Below, in pieces: positions 9,454-17,388 of a DNA stretch of 61,823 bases. The position numbers were made by a program, and so were the translations under genes. The stretch lies in assembly GCF_008369935.1 (NCBI RefSeq), contig NZ_VTUZ01000053.1, forward strand, positions 1 through 61,823, read 5' to 3'. A model generated the notes under the pieces. That model was not told the DNA's origin. It did no database searches and saw nothing but the letters and a program-made list of their open reading frames with translations. The stretch's first letter is position 1; the number at the start of each line of letters is the position of its first letter. This DNA comes from Paraburkholderia panacisoli (lineage in GTDB: Bacteria; Pseudomonadota; Gammaproteobacteria; Burkholderiales; Burkholderiaceae).

Positions 9454-10248
9454 TCATGTCCGTTGCGCCCGCCGTTCATTAATCTGCCCGACCATGGCGT
9501 GCGCAACGATGTCGTTCTGGTCGATGACGGTCGACGCGCCAGCCCTCTGGAGCAACATCCGGCGCAGATCATTGTCACCGGACACCACGATCTGGAGCCC
9601 CGAGTTGAGCGTGTGCGCCACCAGCGTGATCTCCAGATTGCTGTTCGGATCGGTGCCGGTCACGAACAGCGCACTGGCGGTATCCAGCCTGGCACGCTCG
9701 AGTACGTCGTCGAACGAATTCTGATCGCCCAGGATGACCATGTATCCCAGTCCGGATGCTTTTTCGGCCCGCTTTACATCGGTTTCCAGCACGAGCACGG
9801 TCGCTCCCGCCTCTCGCAGACGGGCGGCGACCAGCTGGCCGACCGAACCAAACGGGCAGACCGTGACATGATTGCTCAGCGTTTCCAGCTTGTGCTCCAT
9901 TGCCCTGTTCTCCCAGAAGACCATCACGTCGTCGCCAGACAGCATCCCCGTCAACTGACGCAACGCATACCCGGCAACCACCACGGTCGCAAGTATGGCG
10001 ACCAGCATGAATATCTTCTGGTCCGGATTGAAGTCCGAGAAATCGCCAAGCGTCGTGACAAGGTTGACCGCATCCCAGAAGGCCGTGAACATCTTCGTGC
10101 TCAACGGCGCATCCGAGTGGTCGAGCAACCCAATCCCCAGCGTCGATCCCAGCAGCACCAGAATCAACAGGCCAACCGCCAGATGCACGCGGCGTCGCCA
10201 TTCCCTGATACGCAGCCCGCCAAGCCGCGGTTCCTCGATCCGATACAT
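9454..10248 (-). CDS. K+-channel-like membrane protein with RCK/TrkA-N domain and unusual filter
   Basis: A 264-residue two-TM channel-type protein. TM1 is LAVGLLILVLLGSTLGIGLL (about residues 23-42), then a pore-like loop FWDAVNLVTTLGDFSDF, and TM2 FMLVAILATVVVAGYAL. After a linker comes a cytosolic TrkA-N/RCK Rossmann domain (CPFGSVGQLVAARLREAG, then DQNSFDDVLERARLD and VTGTDPNSNLEITLVAHTL). The filter position reads TTLGDF where K+ channels have TVGYG, and the first Gly of the GxGxxG nucleotide motif is Pro. It may conduct a different ion, act as a sensor, or form a channel with altered selectivity. An AGGA element lies upstream of the ATG. Confidence 0.8.
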   Translation of the reverse strand: MYRIEEPRLGGLRIREWRRRVHLAVGLLILVLLGSTLGIGLLDHSDAPLSTKMFTAFWDAVNLVTTLGDFSDFNPDQKIFMLVAILATVVVAGYALRQLTGMLSGDDVMVFWENRAMEHKLETLSNHVTVCPFGSVGQLVAARLREAGATVLVLETDVKRAEKASGLGYMVILGDQNSFDDVLERARLDTASALFVTGTDPNSNLEITLVAHTLNSGLQIVVSGDNDLRRMLLQRAGASTVIDQNDIVAHAMVGQINERRAQRT

Positions 10249-10599
10249 CCCGATCGTTCCTCAAATCCGTTCTTCGAATCGCAGTTCGAATTATTCGAGC
10301 ACGCTCGCACGACATGCTCTCCATCCGTTCAACGTTCCCGATTACATCATGTCGCTCCCGCACGCCAGCGATTGGACTTTGGTCCTGCGCGTCGACGCGT
10401 CATAGGGCGCATCCGAGCGCGCTTCATCGGCATTTTCAGCCGGTGTTTGGCAATCCCGGTTCCCCGCCGGCTGCAATGCGGCACTGCTCAGAATTTCTCA
10501 GGCAAGCCGGACTGCAACGCCGCGGCCCGCGCATCCCCCCTGCTAGGCCTATGGGTCCCCCTGTGAACCCACAGGCCTAGCCGACCGGTCACGAGGGTT
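10249..10599 (-). other. Gap between ppk2 and the channel gene
   Basis: No coding region recognised. It contains the strong inverted repeat described separately at 10543-10580. Confidence 0.5.
10543..10580. terminator. 14-bp inverted repeat 3' of ppk2
   Basis: CTAGGCCTATGGGT pairs with ACCCACAGGCCTAG (one mismatch) around a 10-base loop. It lies 20 bases past the ppk2 stop codon. There is no T-tract on either side, so it would be a factor-dependent terminator, an RNA 3'-end stabiliser or a protein-binding dyad rather than a classical intrinsic terminator. Confidence 0.5.
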
Positions 10600-11481
10600 C
10601 TAACGAGCCGATCTGGCCTTTGTCTTCGCACGCGATTTTCGGGCGTGTTCCTCGGTGCCCTGCGCGTCGACGGGCACGAACCGGTACGGATAGTCGGGTT
10701 CGCGGTAGTCTCCCGCCTTCTGCCGCCGCGGCAATTTCACCTGTTCCCGCGGCACGCTCTCGTAAGGCACCTTGCTAAGCAGGTGTCTGATGATGTTCAG
10801 ACGGGCACGCTTCTTGTCGTCGGAGCGCGCGATATACCATGGCGAAAATTCGGTGTCAGTCTTCGCGAACATTTCGTCGCGCGCCTTGGAATAGTCGTAC
10901 CAGCGCCGATACGATTCGAGGTCCATCGGCGAGAGCTTCCAGACCTTGCGCTCATCGTAAATGCGAGCTTCGAGGCGTCGGGTCTGCTCCTCGGGGCTCA
11001 CCTCCAACCAGTACTTGACCAGGATAACCCCCGAATCAATGATGGCCCGCTCGACGAGCGGCGTCGCAAACAGGAACTCCTGCACTTCGCGCTCCGTGCA
11101 GAACCCCATCACGCGCTCAACGCCCGCGCGGTTGTACCAGCTGCGGTCGAAAATCACGACCTCGCCGGCCGCTGGCAGGTGCGGAACATAGCGTTGCATG
11201 TACATCTGGCTCTTTTCGCGGGCGGTGGGCGCGGGCAGCGCGATGACCCGGAAAATGCGCGGGCTAACGCGCTCGGTGATCGCTTTGATTGTTCCGCCCT
11301 TGCCCGCGCCGTCGCGTCCCTCGAACACGACGCAGATCTTCGCGCCGGTATGCACGACCCATTCCTGCATCTTGATCAACTCGCCGTGGAGCCGGCGCAG
11401 CTCCTTCAAATACACGTTGTTGCTGAGCTCGCTCCCGGGCTTCGAATCGCTGCTCTTCGCTTCTTTCGAAGTGTCGTACAT
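10600..11481 (-). CDS. ppk2: Polyphosphate kinase 2
   Basis: A 293-residue PPK2 enzyme that transfers phosphate between polyphosphate and nucleoside diphosphates. Walker A is GRDGAGKGG (about residues 55-63), Walker B/lid is FDRSWYNRAGVERVMGF, and the substrate-loop block is KVWKLSPMDLESYRRWYDYS. The C-terminus is Lys/Arg-rich (KSRAKTKARSAR). A GGGAG site precedes the ATG. It stands alone, about 350 bases downstream of the channel gene in genome order and followed 3' by a strong inverted repeat. PPK2 fits the island's theme of energy conservation when respiration is limited. Subclass (ADP or GDP preference) cannot be set from sequence by eye. Confidence 0.95.
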   Translation of the reverse strand: MYDTSKEAKSSDSKPGSELSNNVYLKELRRLHGELIKMQEWVVHTGAKICVVFEGRDGAGKGGTIKAITERVSPRIFRVIALPAPTAREKSQMYMQRYVPHLPAAGEVVIFDRSWYNRAGVERVMGFCTEREVQEFLFATPLVERAIIDSGVILVKYWLEVSPEEQTRRLEARIYDERKVWKLSPMDLESYRRWYDYSKARDEMFAKTDTEFSPWYIARSDDKKRARLNIIRHLLSKVPYESVPREQVKLPRRQKAGDYREPDYPYRFVPVDAQGTEEHARKSRAKTKARSAR

Positions 11482-11978
11482 TGCTTCTCTCCCTGAAAAA
11501 TGCGCCTATCCCGCACATCTGCACACCCTTTAGCAATCTCGTCGTCCCCGAGCGTCCGCACTATGCGACCGGTGACCGCGACGTCGTCGCCGGGGTATTC
11601 AGCGCAGGGAGCAGACCGCACCAGGACGGCCGCGACGCCGGCTTCTGATGTCACTCGCCGAGTCACTTCACCGCCCCCGACAGTGATGGACAGCACGCTC
11701 GATCTCGTAGCTGCTAACGACACGCGGCAGATCGACCAGGCGGCACCAAGTCCGCTACGCCCACCGGCCTATCTCGCGCTTCTCCTTCTAGCCATAATCT
11801 TCACGCGTCGATCACGAATAGTCGAGCGATCCTGTAGAACCAGACCAACCCGACTACATCGTATGAAATGGGCGCCACGAGTTTGCCAAACACCCGCATG
11901 CACGCGGTGAGCGCTTGCTTGCTCTCTAATGTTCCGCTGGTTCGATTTGCAGGTTGTCACATGACCCAATTGAATTGA
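11482..11978. other. Gap upstream of ppk2
   Basis: About 500 bases. Overlapping open frames on both strands lack start sites and family signatures. The FNR-type box lies at its right end, about 500 bases from the ppk2 start, which is far for direct control. Confidence 0.4.
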
Positions 11979-11992
11979 TTGATATAAATCAA
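11979..11992. promoter_or_regulatory. Perfect FNR/ANR-type box
   Basis: TTGATATAAATCAA matches the FNR consensus TTGAT-N4-ATCAA at all ten defined positions and is fully palindromic in its arms. No intact gene starts at the usual distance on either side: ppk2 begins about 500 bases away on the minus strand, and the plus side runs into a transposase relic. It may be the surviving control site of a lost oxygen-regulated gene, or serve a distant or non-coding transcript. Confidence 0.75.
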
Positions 11993-12384
11993 ACGCTTCA
12001 CGATACCTAGACGGCGGGGTCGCCTGCTAAGACCAGACGCAGGCTGGCCCGCAGACTACCCGTAAGGCCCACGGCGATGCCCGATTGCATACGCCTTTTT
12101 GCAGCCTGGCATGTCAGTGTCATTCAGGTCAGGGTGTCTGATGGGACCGGCCAGTAGTAGTGCCGGGTCGACCTTCTATCCGTGCCGGCCTGGCAGGCCG
12201 GTCACCTCATGCCGCATGCGCGAACCGCTGGGACCACCCTGTTACCGACGCGCCCCATCTCCTGGAAACGGCTACTTGCATGGGTAGCCCGGGTTTTTTC
12301 CGGGCGCGTTGACCTTTACATGCCGTCGTGCTCCAGTTGTAGTCAGCTGCTCGCCATGTTGATCTCTCGTGATTTGGGTATCGC
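11993..12384. other. Gap between FNR box and IS110 relic
   Basis: No gene recognised. It contains a 7-bp-stem hairpin (CCGGCCT-GGC-AGGCCGG, near 12184-12200) and a C/G-T-rich hairpin-like stretch near 12290-12310 (CCCGGGTTTTTTCCGGG). They could be terminators of lost genes or parts of a degenerate IS110-type element. Confidence 0.35.
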
Positions 12385-12890
12385 ACCAGCAGGAATCTCG
12401 CCGTGTTCGAGCTCAGCCAGCTCCAGGCGAGCTCCGCCATCAGCCACCGGCATCGCCGGTTCCCCGCCTTGCTGATCCCCAGTTCAACCTCGCTGGTGCC
12501 GCTGGCGTACGGCGTGGGCGTCAGCCCCAAGCAGCCGGCCAGTTCCCGGCGGTTGCGAAACTGGCGCCACCCGAACCGCTCCCTGACCAGCGTCCATGCG
12601 CTGCCCGCTCCGATAGCTCCTGTTGTACTTCGAGCAGGCGGATCTGCTGGCGCACCAGCGGGAGCCGCTCGCATTCGCAGTCAATCTCGGCGCGCAGGCC
12701 GGGTGCCAGCAGCTCGCGCTGCCGGGCCCACCAGTGCGTCCAGATGCGGCCGCCGACATACCTGACGCGCAGGTTGTGGAGCACGAGCAGGGAGCGGATG
12801 CGGTGGGTGTGCGCGCTACGCTCCTGCCGCACGCGTTCGAGTTCTCGAACTGCAGGAGCCGGTCGTCTTCCTGCTCTCGCGCCGGGATGC
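12385..12890 (-). pseudogene. Decayed IS110-family transposase, C-terminal half
   Basis: From about 12862 the minus strand reads AVRELERVRQERSAHTHRIR and SLLVLHNLRVR, the helical spacer of IS110-family transposases. After a frameshift near 12620 it continues GAIGAGSAWTLVRERFGWRQ, then FRNRRELAGCLGLTPTPYAS, GTSEVELGISKAGNRRCRWL and MAELAWSWL, the Transposase_20 domain with the GISKAGN-R-RW signature. The reading is lost after AWSWL. The N-terminal DEDD catalytic domain is absent, so it is dead. It borders an AT-rich patch. Confidence 0.85.
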
Positions 12891-12922
12891 GCGCGACCGC
12901 CCACACCGCCGCTCGCCCGTAC

Positions 12923-13318
12923 CTATTGTGTATAACACGCGTCCACTAATATATTTTTTATTTTCGGGGCGGAAAGCGGTCTGCTTGGCGCTGCGACTCT
13001 AATCTCCTGATTTTTCCACTCATCACCTGCGTCTACCACTGTCGAATTACTTGAGTTAAGTGAAGCCCTTACTTTGAGAGAAGGAAGCCCTAATCCCCCT
13101 GGAATCTCCGTATCATACTCACCAGATATAGTGTAATGTACGGTTCGGGATGTCATTTTTTTATCAGCGAATACGCGAACTTTTAGTGTCAGGTTTTGCT
13201 CTTCGAAATCAGACGATACGAATTTAACGTGCCCCGCGCAATTCTCCGCCACCGACAGGTTCGCATAACCGAGCGCACATATTATAAAAATCGCCTGCAT
13301 TGAATGTTTCATATTCAT
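12923..13318 (-). CDS. Unknown small secreted protein
   Basis: 131 residues that I do not recognise. The N-terminus is a Sec signal peptide (KHSMQAIFIICALGYANLSVA, cut to phrases here as IFIICALGYANLSVA) with probable cleavage before ENCAGH. The mature part is beta-rich with two Cys, one near its start and one four residues from the C-terminus (DACYTQ), which could form a disulfide joining the two ends. Base composition is clearly AT-richer than the neighbours, which suggests transfer. It lies next to an IS110 relic and a second orphan frame. Confidence 0.6.
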   Translation of the reverse strand: MNMKHSMQAIFIICALGYANLSVAENCAGHVKFVSSDFEEQNLTLKVRVFADKKMTSRTVHYTISGEYDTEIPGGLGLPSLKVRASLNSSNSTVVDAGDEWKNQEIRVAAPSRPLSAPKIKNILVDACYTQ

Positions 13319-13414
13319 ACCTCAAATAATTAGCGACTCAATTCGTCTGAATGAAAATGGTCGTTCATTCCGTAAATAAGTGGGTTCTTGTTATCGGTCC
13401 ATCATGAAGGCGAA

Positions 13415-13675
13415 TTAAATGGTTGACGGCTGATGCCATATTAGCTGCTGAGTCCAGGTCTGCAAAAAACCAAGGTTAGATTTGAACTTATTCGTTCGCT
13501 CTTCATACAACGTCTTCCAGCCATTCGGAGTGTTTTTTTCAAGATTGCTGGAGAGACAGGCCCGGTCTGCAGGGCACTTCACAAACACAGAATATCCCGA
13601 CTTCTCGATTGAATAGTTTGCACATAAGCACCTGCGGCATCTTGGGGGAAATTGTCGTAGTTGCTCGAGAGTCAT
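13415..13675 (-). CDS. Unknown small protein, perhaps a truncated C-terminus
   Basis: 86 residues with no recognised family. It has five Cys (PPRCRRCLCANYS, VKCPADRACLSS) and a hydrophilic C-terminal half (KTLYEERTNKFKSNLGFLQ). The ATG has GGGAG directly before it, too close for an ideal site. The first 15 residues have GC-rich coding unlike the AT-rich remainder, so this may be the 3' part of a larger transferred gene joined to local DNA. It shares the AT-rich patch with the secreted protein at 12923. Confidence 0.4.
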   Translation of the reverse strand: MTLEQLRQFPPRCRRCLCANYSIEKSGYSVFVKCPADRACLSSNLEKNTPNGWKTLYEERTNKFKSNLGFLQTWTQQLIWHQPSTI

Positions 13676-13785
13676 CTCCCAAATAGGAACATGATGTCCT
13701 CACGGAACGCCAGGCACTGACCTCCGCTTCCCTCCCACTACCACGCCAGCGGTTTAGTACAGCAGCGTTAATACGCTGCGGAGGA

Positions 13786-14721
13786 TTAACGTGCACCTTG
13801 TTCATCCCCCTGATCCTCGGAGCGGGACGGCTGCGCATCAGCGGACGCGCGACTGGCCTGCAGTGGTTCCCGGTCATGCGGATTCGCCGTCGGGCGGGTT
13901 GTCAGCGGCGATAGCGCGTCGAAGCGTCCCTGTCGTTTTCCATGCCAGGCCGAAATTGCCTCGGCAATATCCTGGGTGTCGAAGACGGCGCTCTGCAACA
14001 AGGCCATATGGCGCAGAGATTCGGACGTACTATGATCGCGCGCGAAGTTGATCGCAGCCTTGCACCCGGCAACGGCCAGCGGGGACTTTGACGCGATGGT
14101 TCGGGCCAGCTCCATCGCGTGTCGGAGCAGTGCCTCGGCATCGGGCAACAGGGCATTCACCAGGCCGACCGCCAATGCACGCTCGGCGCTCAACCGCTCA
14201 CTGGTGTAGGCCATCTGGCGAGCCACGCCGGCGGGAATGATCTTCGGCAGGCGCTGGAGCACACCGAGGTCAGCCGTCATGCCGATCTGGGTTTCCTGTA
14301 GTGCGAAGAATGCATCGGTCGTGCAAGTGCGAATGTCGCAGGCGACCGCGAGATCGAGGCCTCCGCCCATGCAGCCGCCCTGAATTGCGCAGATGACGGG
14401 AAACCGGACCTGATCGAGCGTATCAAAGCAATTCATCAGATTTCTCAACGCGTGCTGGAAGCTTAGCCGGGCCCGTGGACTGCTGTTGTCAAACCCATCC
14501 GTCGTGCCGGTGAACACGTCTAGCGCCATGCCGGCCGAAAAGTGCTTTCCGGTGGAACTGATAACGAGGGCACGGGTGTCGCCCGCGTCATCCAGCGCCA
14601 GCACGGCGTCGCGCAACCCGGTGAAGAAGGCCAGGCCCATCGTATTGAGCCGGTCGGGACGGCTCAGCTGGAGATGTGCAATGCCAGATTCGTTGCTGAT
14701 GTGAAAGTATTCGTTATGCAT
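13786..14721 (-). CDS. Crotonase-family enzyme, delta3,5-delta2,4-dienoyl-CoA isomerase-like
   Basis: About 311 residues from the ATG at 14721, which has GGAGG upstream. The crotonase core shows FSAGMALDVF (oxyanion Ala/Gly), PVICAIQGGCMGGGLDLAVA, CDIRTCTTDAFFALQETQIG and MTADLGVLQRLPKIIP. The acidic triplet (D in ACDIR, E in LQETQ, D in TADLG) corresponds to the Asp/Glu/Asp set of ECH1-type dienoyl-CoA isomerases. The likely role is isomerising 3,5-dienoyl-CoA from odd-position unsaturated fatty acids, matching the dienoyl-CoA-reductase-like SDR at 4684. An extra C-terminal tail of about 45 polar residues (ending SEDQGDEQGAR) is unusual; a late frameshift is possible. Confidence 0.85.
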   Translation of the reverse strand: MHNEYFHISNESGIAHLQLSRPDRLNTMGLAFFTGLRDAVLALDDAGDTRALVISSTGKHFSAGMALDVFTGTTDGFDNSSPRARLSFQHALRNLMNCFDTLDQVRFPVICAIQGGCMGGGLDLAVACDIRTCTTDAFFALQETQIGMTADLGVLQRLPKIIPAGVARQMAYTSERLSAERALAVGLVNALLPDAEALLRHAMELARTIASKSPLAVAGCKAAINFARDHSTSESLRHMALLQSAVFDTQDIAEAISAWHGKRQGRFDALSPLTTRPTANPHDREPLQASRASADAQPSRSEDQGDEQGAR

Positions 14722-14779
14722 GGATAGCCTCCAGAAGTTTGTCGTGAGTCTGCGGCGATTTTTCATTCAGTAGCTAATG

Positions 14780-15200
14780 GACAGCTGATGCGATTCGAGT
14801 TCCCTGATCCGCCCGGCCATTTGTGTTGCCCAATGCTGGTACGCCAACCAGTTGGGCTGGACCATCGGACGCCAAAGCATCCGGATGCACAAGGAACGCC
14901 CCCGACAGCAGTTCACAATTCCGCCATTGGCCCACTGCGGCAGCCAACTCCGGGTTAAAACGCCGGGCGCGCAACCGCGCAGCCAGGACAATCGCTGCGG
15001 ACGCGCTGGCATCTCGTGCATCAGGGCCGGCTCGAGCGTAATACGGGCTTCACGCGGTACCTTTGCACGAGCAGCGCCGCAAGCTGCCTCTGGCGGGCAC
15101 GCCGGGTTGCGGTGCGCACGGCGCCGGTCACATCGTTGACTCCAATCAGCAGGACCGCTAACTGCTAACAGCGTCGCGCGATGCATCCAGGCATTCATGA
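14780..15200 (-). pseudogene. Decayed SGNH/GDSL esterase
   Basis: Pieces of an SGNH hydrolase can be read in three minus-strand frames. One gives LLIGVNDVTGAVRTATRRAR and QRQLAALL (block III GxND). Another gives MHEMPARPQRLSWLRG. A third gives RFNPELAAAVGQWRNCELL and VHPDALASDG (the site of the catalytic Asp/His block, DG-HP in intact enzymes). The tail NWLAYQHWATQMAGRIREL belongs to the usual C-terminal helix. The order of the blocks is correct but frames change and stops intervene; the N-terminal GDS block is not visible. It sits between two intact genes of the same operon direction. Confidence 0.7.
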
Positions 15201-15257
15201 TGACTCGGCCATAGCTTTCGATGCCGAACGTGTGCGCCGCGAGAGTTCGTGGCATCG

Positions 15258-16286
15258 TCAGATCAAGCACTTTCGCTCCTCATCGACCATGCCCGGCGCC
15301 GGCAGTAGATCGGAACGGGTAAATTTCACCAGCGCAAACGCCCGCATGGCACCCGCTGTTTCTGGCACGCTCGCGAGCCTCAATTCGATCGTTGTGCCCT
15401 CGTGTGCGTACCCGTTTTCCACGATCACGTTCATGCGATCGAGCCGCAGTTCCCTCTTGAGTACATGCAGGTGTTCCGCGGGCGAATTGAGCACATCAGC
15501 AATGATCTTCAGCCGGCAGTCGATCGCCTCGGTCGCGAGTCCCAGACGCGCCATCTCCGCGTCGTTTTTTTCCATCTGCGCCTGCAGGCGCGCCACCTCC
15601 ACGAGACTGGACAATGGCTCCGCACCCAATACGGCGCTCATCCCGCTACCCTGCCGCTGCAGCAGTGCGAGGCGCGTCTTGAGCAGCGCGCGCTCCTGCT
15701 CGAGCTCGCCGCGGCGCGACACGTCCGCGCCTATTCGTTCGAGGGCCACGAGCACGAGCTGATCCACCACACGGCGCACGATCTCCTCTCGAAGCGTCTG
15801 CTCCGTGCTGGCGCACACGCGTGCCCGGTGATCGCTGAAGCTCACGGTGGTTCGCTGTACGTCGGCGCACGCCGTCGATCCATGTTGCGCGACGCCGAAT
15901 GTCCGCCGTTCGGTCATCGCCATACCGAGCACGGCGAAGGCCTCGGTTGCCAAGGGATTGGCATCGAAATGAGTACGCAGTTCAGTCGAATGACTCAAGA
16001 CACGAGGCACGTCTTCCGGCGTTGCGAAAAAGGCCTGAATATACGGGTTCGTCGTCCAGGCGGATGCGCTCGCCTCGCGTGCCGGCGGCATGTCGTCCAC
16101 CAATGCCCTGACATAGTCGAGCGAAGTGCTGACCGCCGCCGCGAGGCGCTCCTGATAACGCTCGGCGAGCCGTAACTGCGGAGTCAGTTTTGCAATGCGC
16201 TCGATGGCCTCACTCACCTGTGCGGAATCCTGGGCGCGCTTCTCCGATGTGCCCTCGCGATGAAACAGCCTGGCCAGAATGCCCAT
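15258..16286 (-). CDS. Unknown cytoplasmic coiled-coil protein
   Basis: 342 residues of no recognised family. There is no signal peptide or membrane helix. Heptad-like helical stretches run through about residues 15-75 and 185-270 (ELEQERALLKTRLALLQRQ, EVARLQAQMEKNDAEMARLG). The N-terminus (MGILARLFHREG) is amphipathic. An AGAGG site precedes the ATG. It is the last intact gene of the DUF3141-pta-ackA-fabI-RRM series, 18 bases after the RRM gene, so it is probably cotranscribed. Function unknown; the context suggests a role in low-oxygen or storage physiology. Confidence 0.75.
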   Translation of the reverse strand: MGILARLFHREGTSEKRAQDSAQVSEAIERIAKLTPQLRLAERYQERLAAAVSTSLDYVRALVDDMPPAREASASAWTTNPYIQAFFATPEDVPRVLSHSTELRTHFDANPLATEAFAVLGMAMTERRTFGVAQHGSTACADVQRTTVSFSDHRARVCASTEQTLREEIVRRVVDQLVLVALERIGADVSRRGELEQERALLKTRLALLQRQGSGMSAVLGAEPLSSLVEVARLQAQMEKNDAEMARLGLATEAIDCRLKIIADVLNSPAEHLHVLKRELRLDRMNVIVENGYAHEGTTIELRLASVPETAGAMRAFALVKFTRSDLLPAPGMVDEERKCLI

Positions 16287-16304
16287 GGGCGCCTCTTTTG
16301 CGGC

Positions 16305-16559
16305 TCAATCTTCCCGTTCCGGCAGGATCTGCGCACTGATCGTGTGGTCCTTCCAGAACATGTTATGAATCCTCGACTGGAGCAGGTTTAGTGCCTCTGA
16401 CGAGAGATTGTTGAACCTGAGCAGCGCGATGGGTCGTCCGATTCCTGCGGGCACGCGCTCGATCGAATCGAACGGCGGGAATCCGTATCTCTGCAGGAAC
16501 TCACTGATTTCCTCGTCAGCGACGCTTTCTTCGACATTACCCAGTAAAAGCTCAGTCAT
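16305..16559 (-). CDS. Small RRM-type RNA-binding protein
   Basis: 84 residues with a beta-alpha-beta-beta-alpha-beta layout: TELLLGNV as strand 1 (RNP2-like), helix EEISEFLQRYG, strand DSIERV, RPIALLRFNN as strand 3 in the RNP1 position, helix SSEALNLLQSRIHN and strand HTISAQIL. The aromatic residues expected in RNP1 are largely missing, as in many bacterial RRMs. The start has GAGAGGAAA upstream and overlaps nothing. It lies directly downstream of fabI in the metabolic operon, an unusual neighbour for an RNA-binding protein. Confidence 0.65.
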   Translation of the reverse strand: MTELLLGNVEESVADEEISEFLQRYGFPPFDSIERVPAGIGRPIALLRFNNLSSEALNLLQSRIHNMFWKDHTISAQILPERED

Positions 16560-16585
16560 GGTGTTTCCTCTCCGAAGCCAAATAA

Positions 16586-17376
16586 TCAGGCCATGATGTT
16601 GACGCCGCCGTCGACATACAGCGTTTCGCCCGAAACCCGCCGCGCGTAGGGCGTGGCGAGAAACGCGCAGGTGTAGCCGACGTCCATGATGTCGACCAGC
16701 CCGCCGATCGGCGCGCGCGTGGCCGCCTCGTTGAGGAGCAGGTCGAAGTCCTTGAGGCCGGAAGCCGCCCGCGTCTTGAGCGGACCCGGCGAAACCGCAT
16801 TACGCGAATGCCCTTCGGTCCGAACTCATAGGCGAGGTAGCGCGCGCAGGCTTCGAGCGCGGCCTTCACTGGCCCCATCACGCTATAGTTCGGCACGACC
16901 TTGTTGGCACCGTAATAGCTCATGGTGAGCAGCGTGCCGCCCTGGTCCATGAGCGGCGCCGCAAGCGCCGCCATGCGCACGAACGAATGACACGAAATGT
17001 CCATCGCGCGCGCAAAGCCTTCGCTGGAGCAGTGCAGCAGCCCGCCTTGCAGGTCGTCTTTGGGCGCCCACGCGATGGAGTGCAGCAGGATGTCGAGCCG
17101 TCCCCAGCGCTGCCGGATCTCCTCGAATACTGCCTCAAGCTGCGTAGCGTTGCCGACGTCGAGCGGCAAAAACAGCTGTGCTTCCAGCTCGCTCGCCAAC
17201 GGCTCGACATGTGGCTTCGACTTTCCCGTGGCGTAGGTGATGGCCAGATCCGCGCCGAGCTCCCGAAACGCCTTGGCGCAACCATATGCAATCGAGTGTT
17301 CGTTGGCGATGCCGGTGACCAGCGCTTTCATGCCCGCAAGTACAGGACGTAATCGCTCGGTGGGTTCAGGCGACAT
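16586..17376 (-). pseudogene. fabI: fabI-type enoyl-ACP reductase with a single-base frameshift
   Basis: The N-terminal 190 residues are a clear FabI: TGIANEHSIAYGCAKAFRE, LHSIAWAPKDDLQG, MSYYGANKVVPNYSVMGPVK (Tyr-x6-Lys) and YLAYEFGPKGIRV. The frame then goes wrong where NAVSPGPLKT is expected. Adding one A in GTAATGCGG (plus-strand site about 16798-16805) restores NAVSPGPLKTRAASGLKDFD, later GYTCAFLATPYARRVSGETL and YVDGGVNIMA, ending at 16586. Without the repair the product runs on in the wrong frame to 16552. It is either a real one-base deletion or a sequencing error. The ATG has AAGGAGG. Confidence 0.85.
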
Positions 17377-17388
17377 AATGTTCCTCCT

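Noticed and set aside
9463..10566. Plus-strand open frame over the channel-like gene
   Set aside because: The minus-strand frame has two clean membrane helices and a Rossmann domain; the plus-strand product has none.
11406..11969. Overlapping minus-strand frames upstream of ppk2 as candidate FNR-controlled genes
   Set aside because: No ribosome-binding sites, no family motifs and mutually overlapping frames; not supportable as genes.
12385..12890. Search for an IS110 bridge-RNA next to the transposase relic
   Set aside because: The element is truncated at both ends and no conserved guide structure could be recognised by eye.
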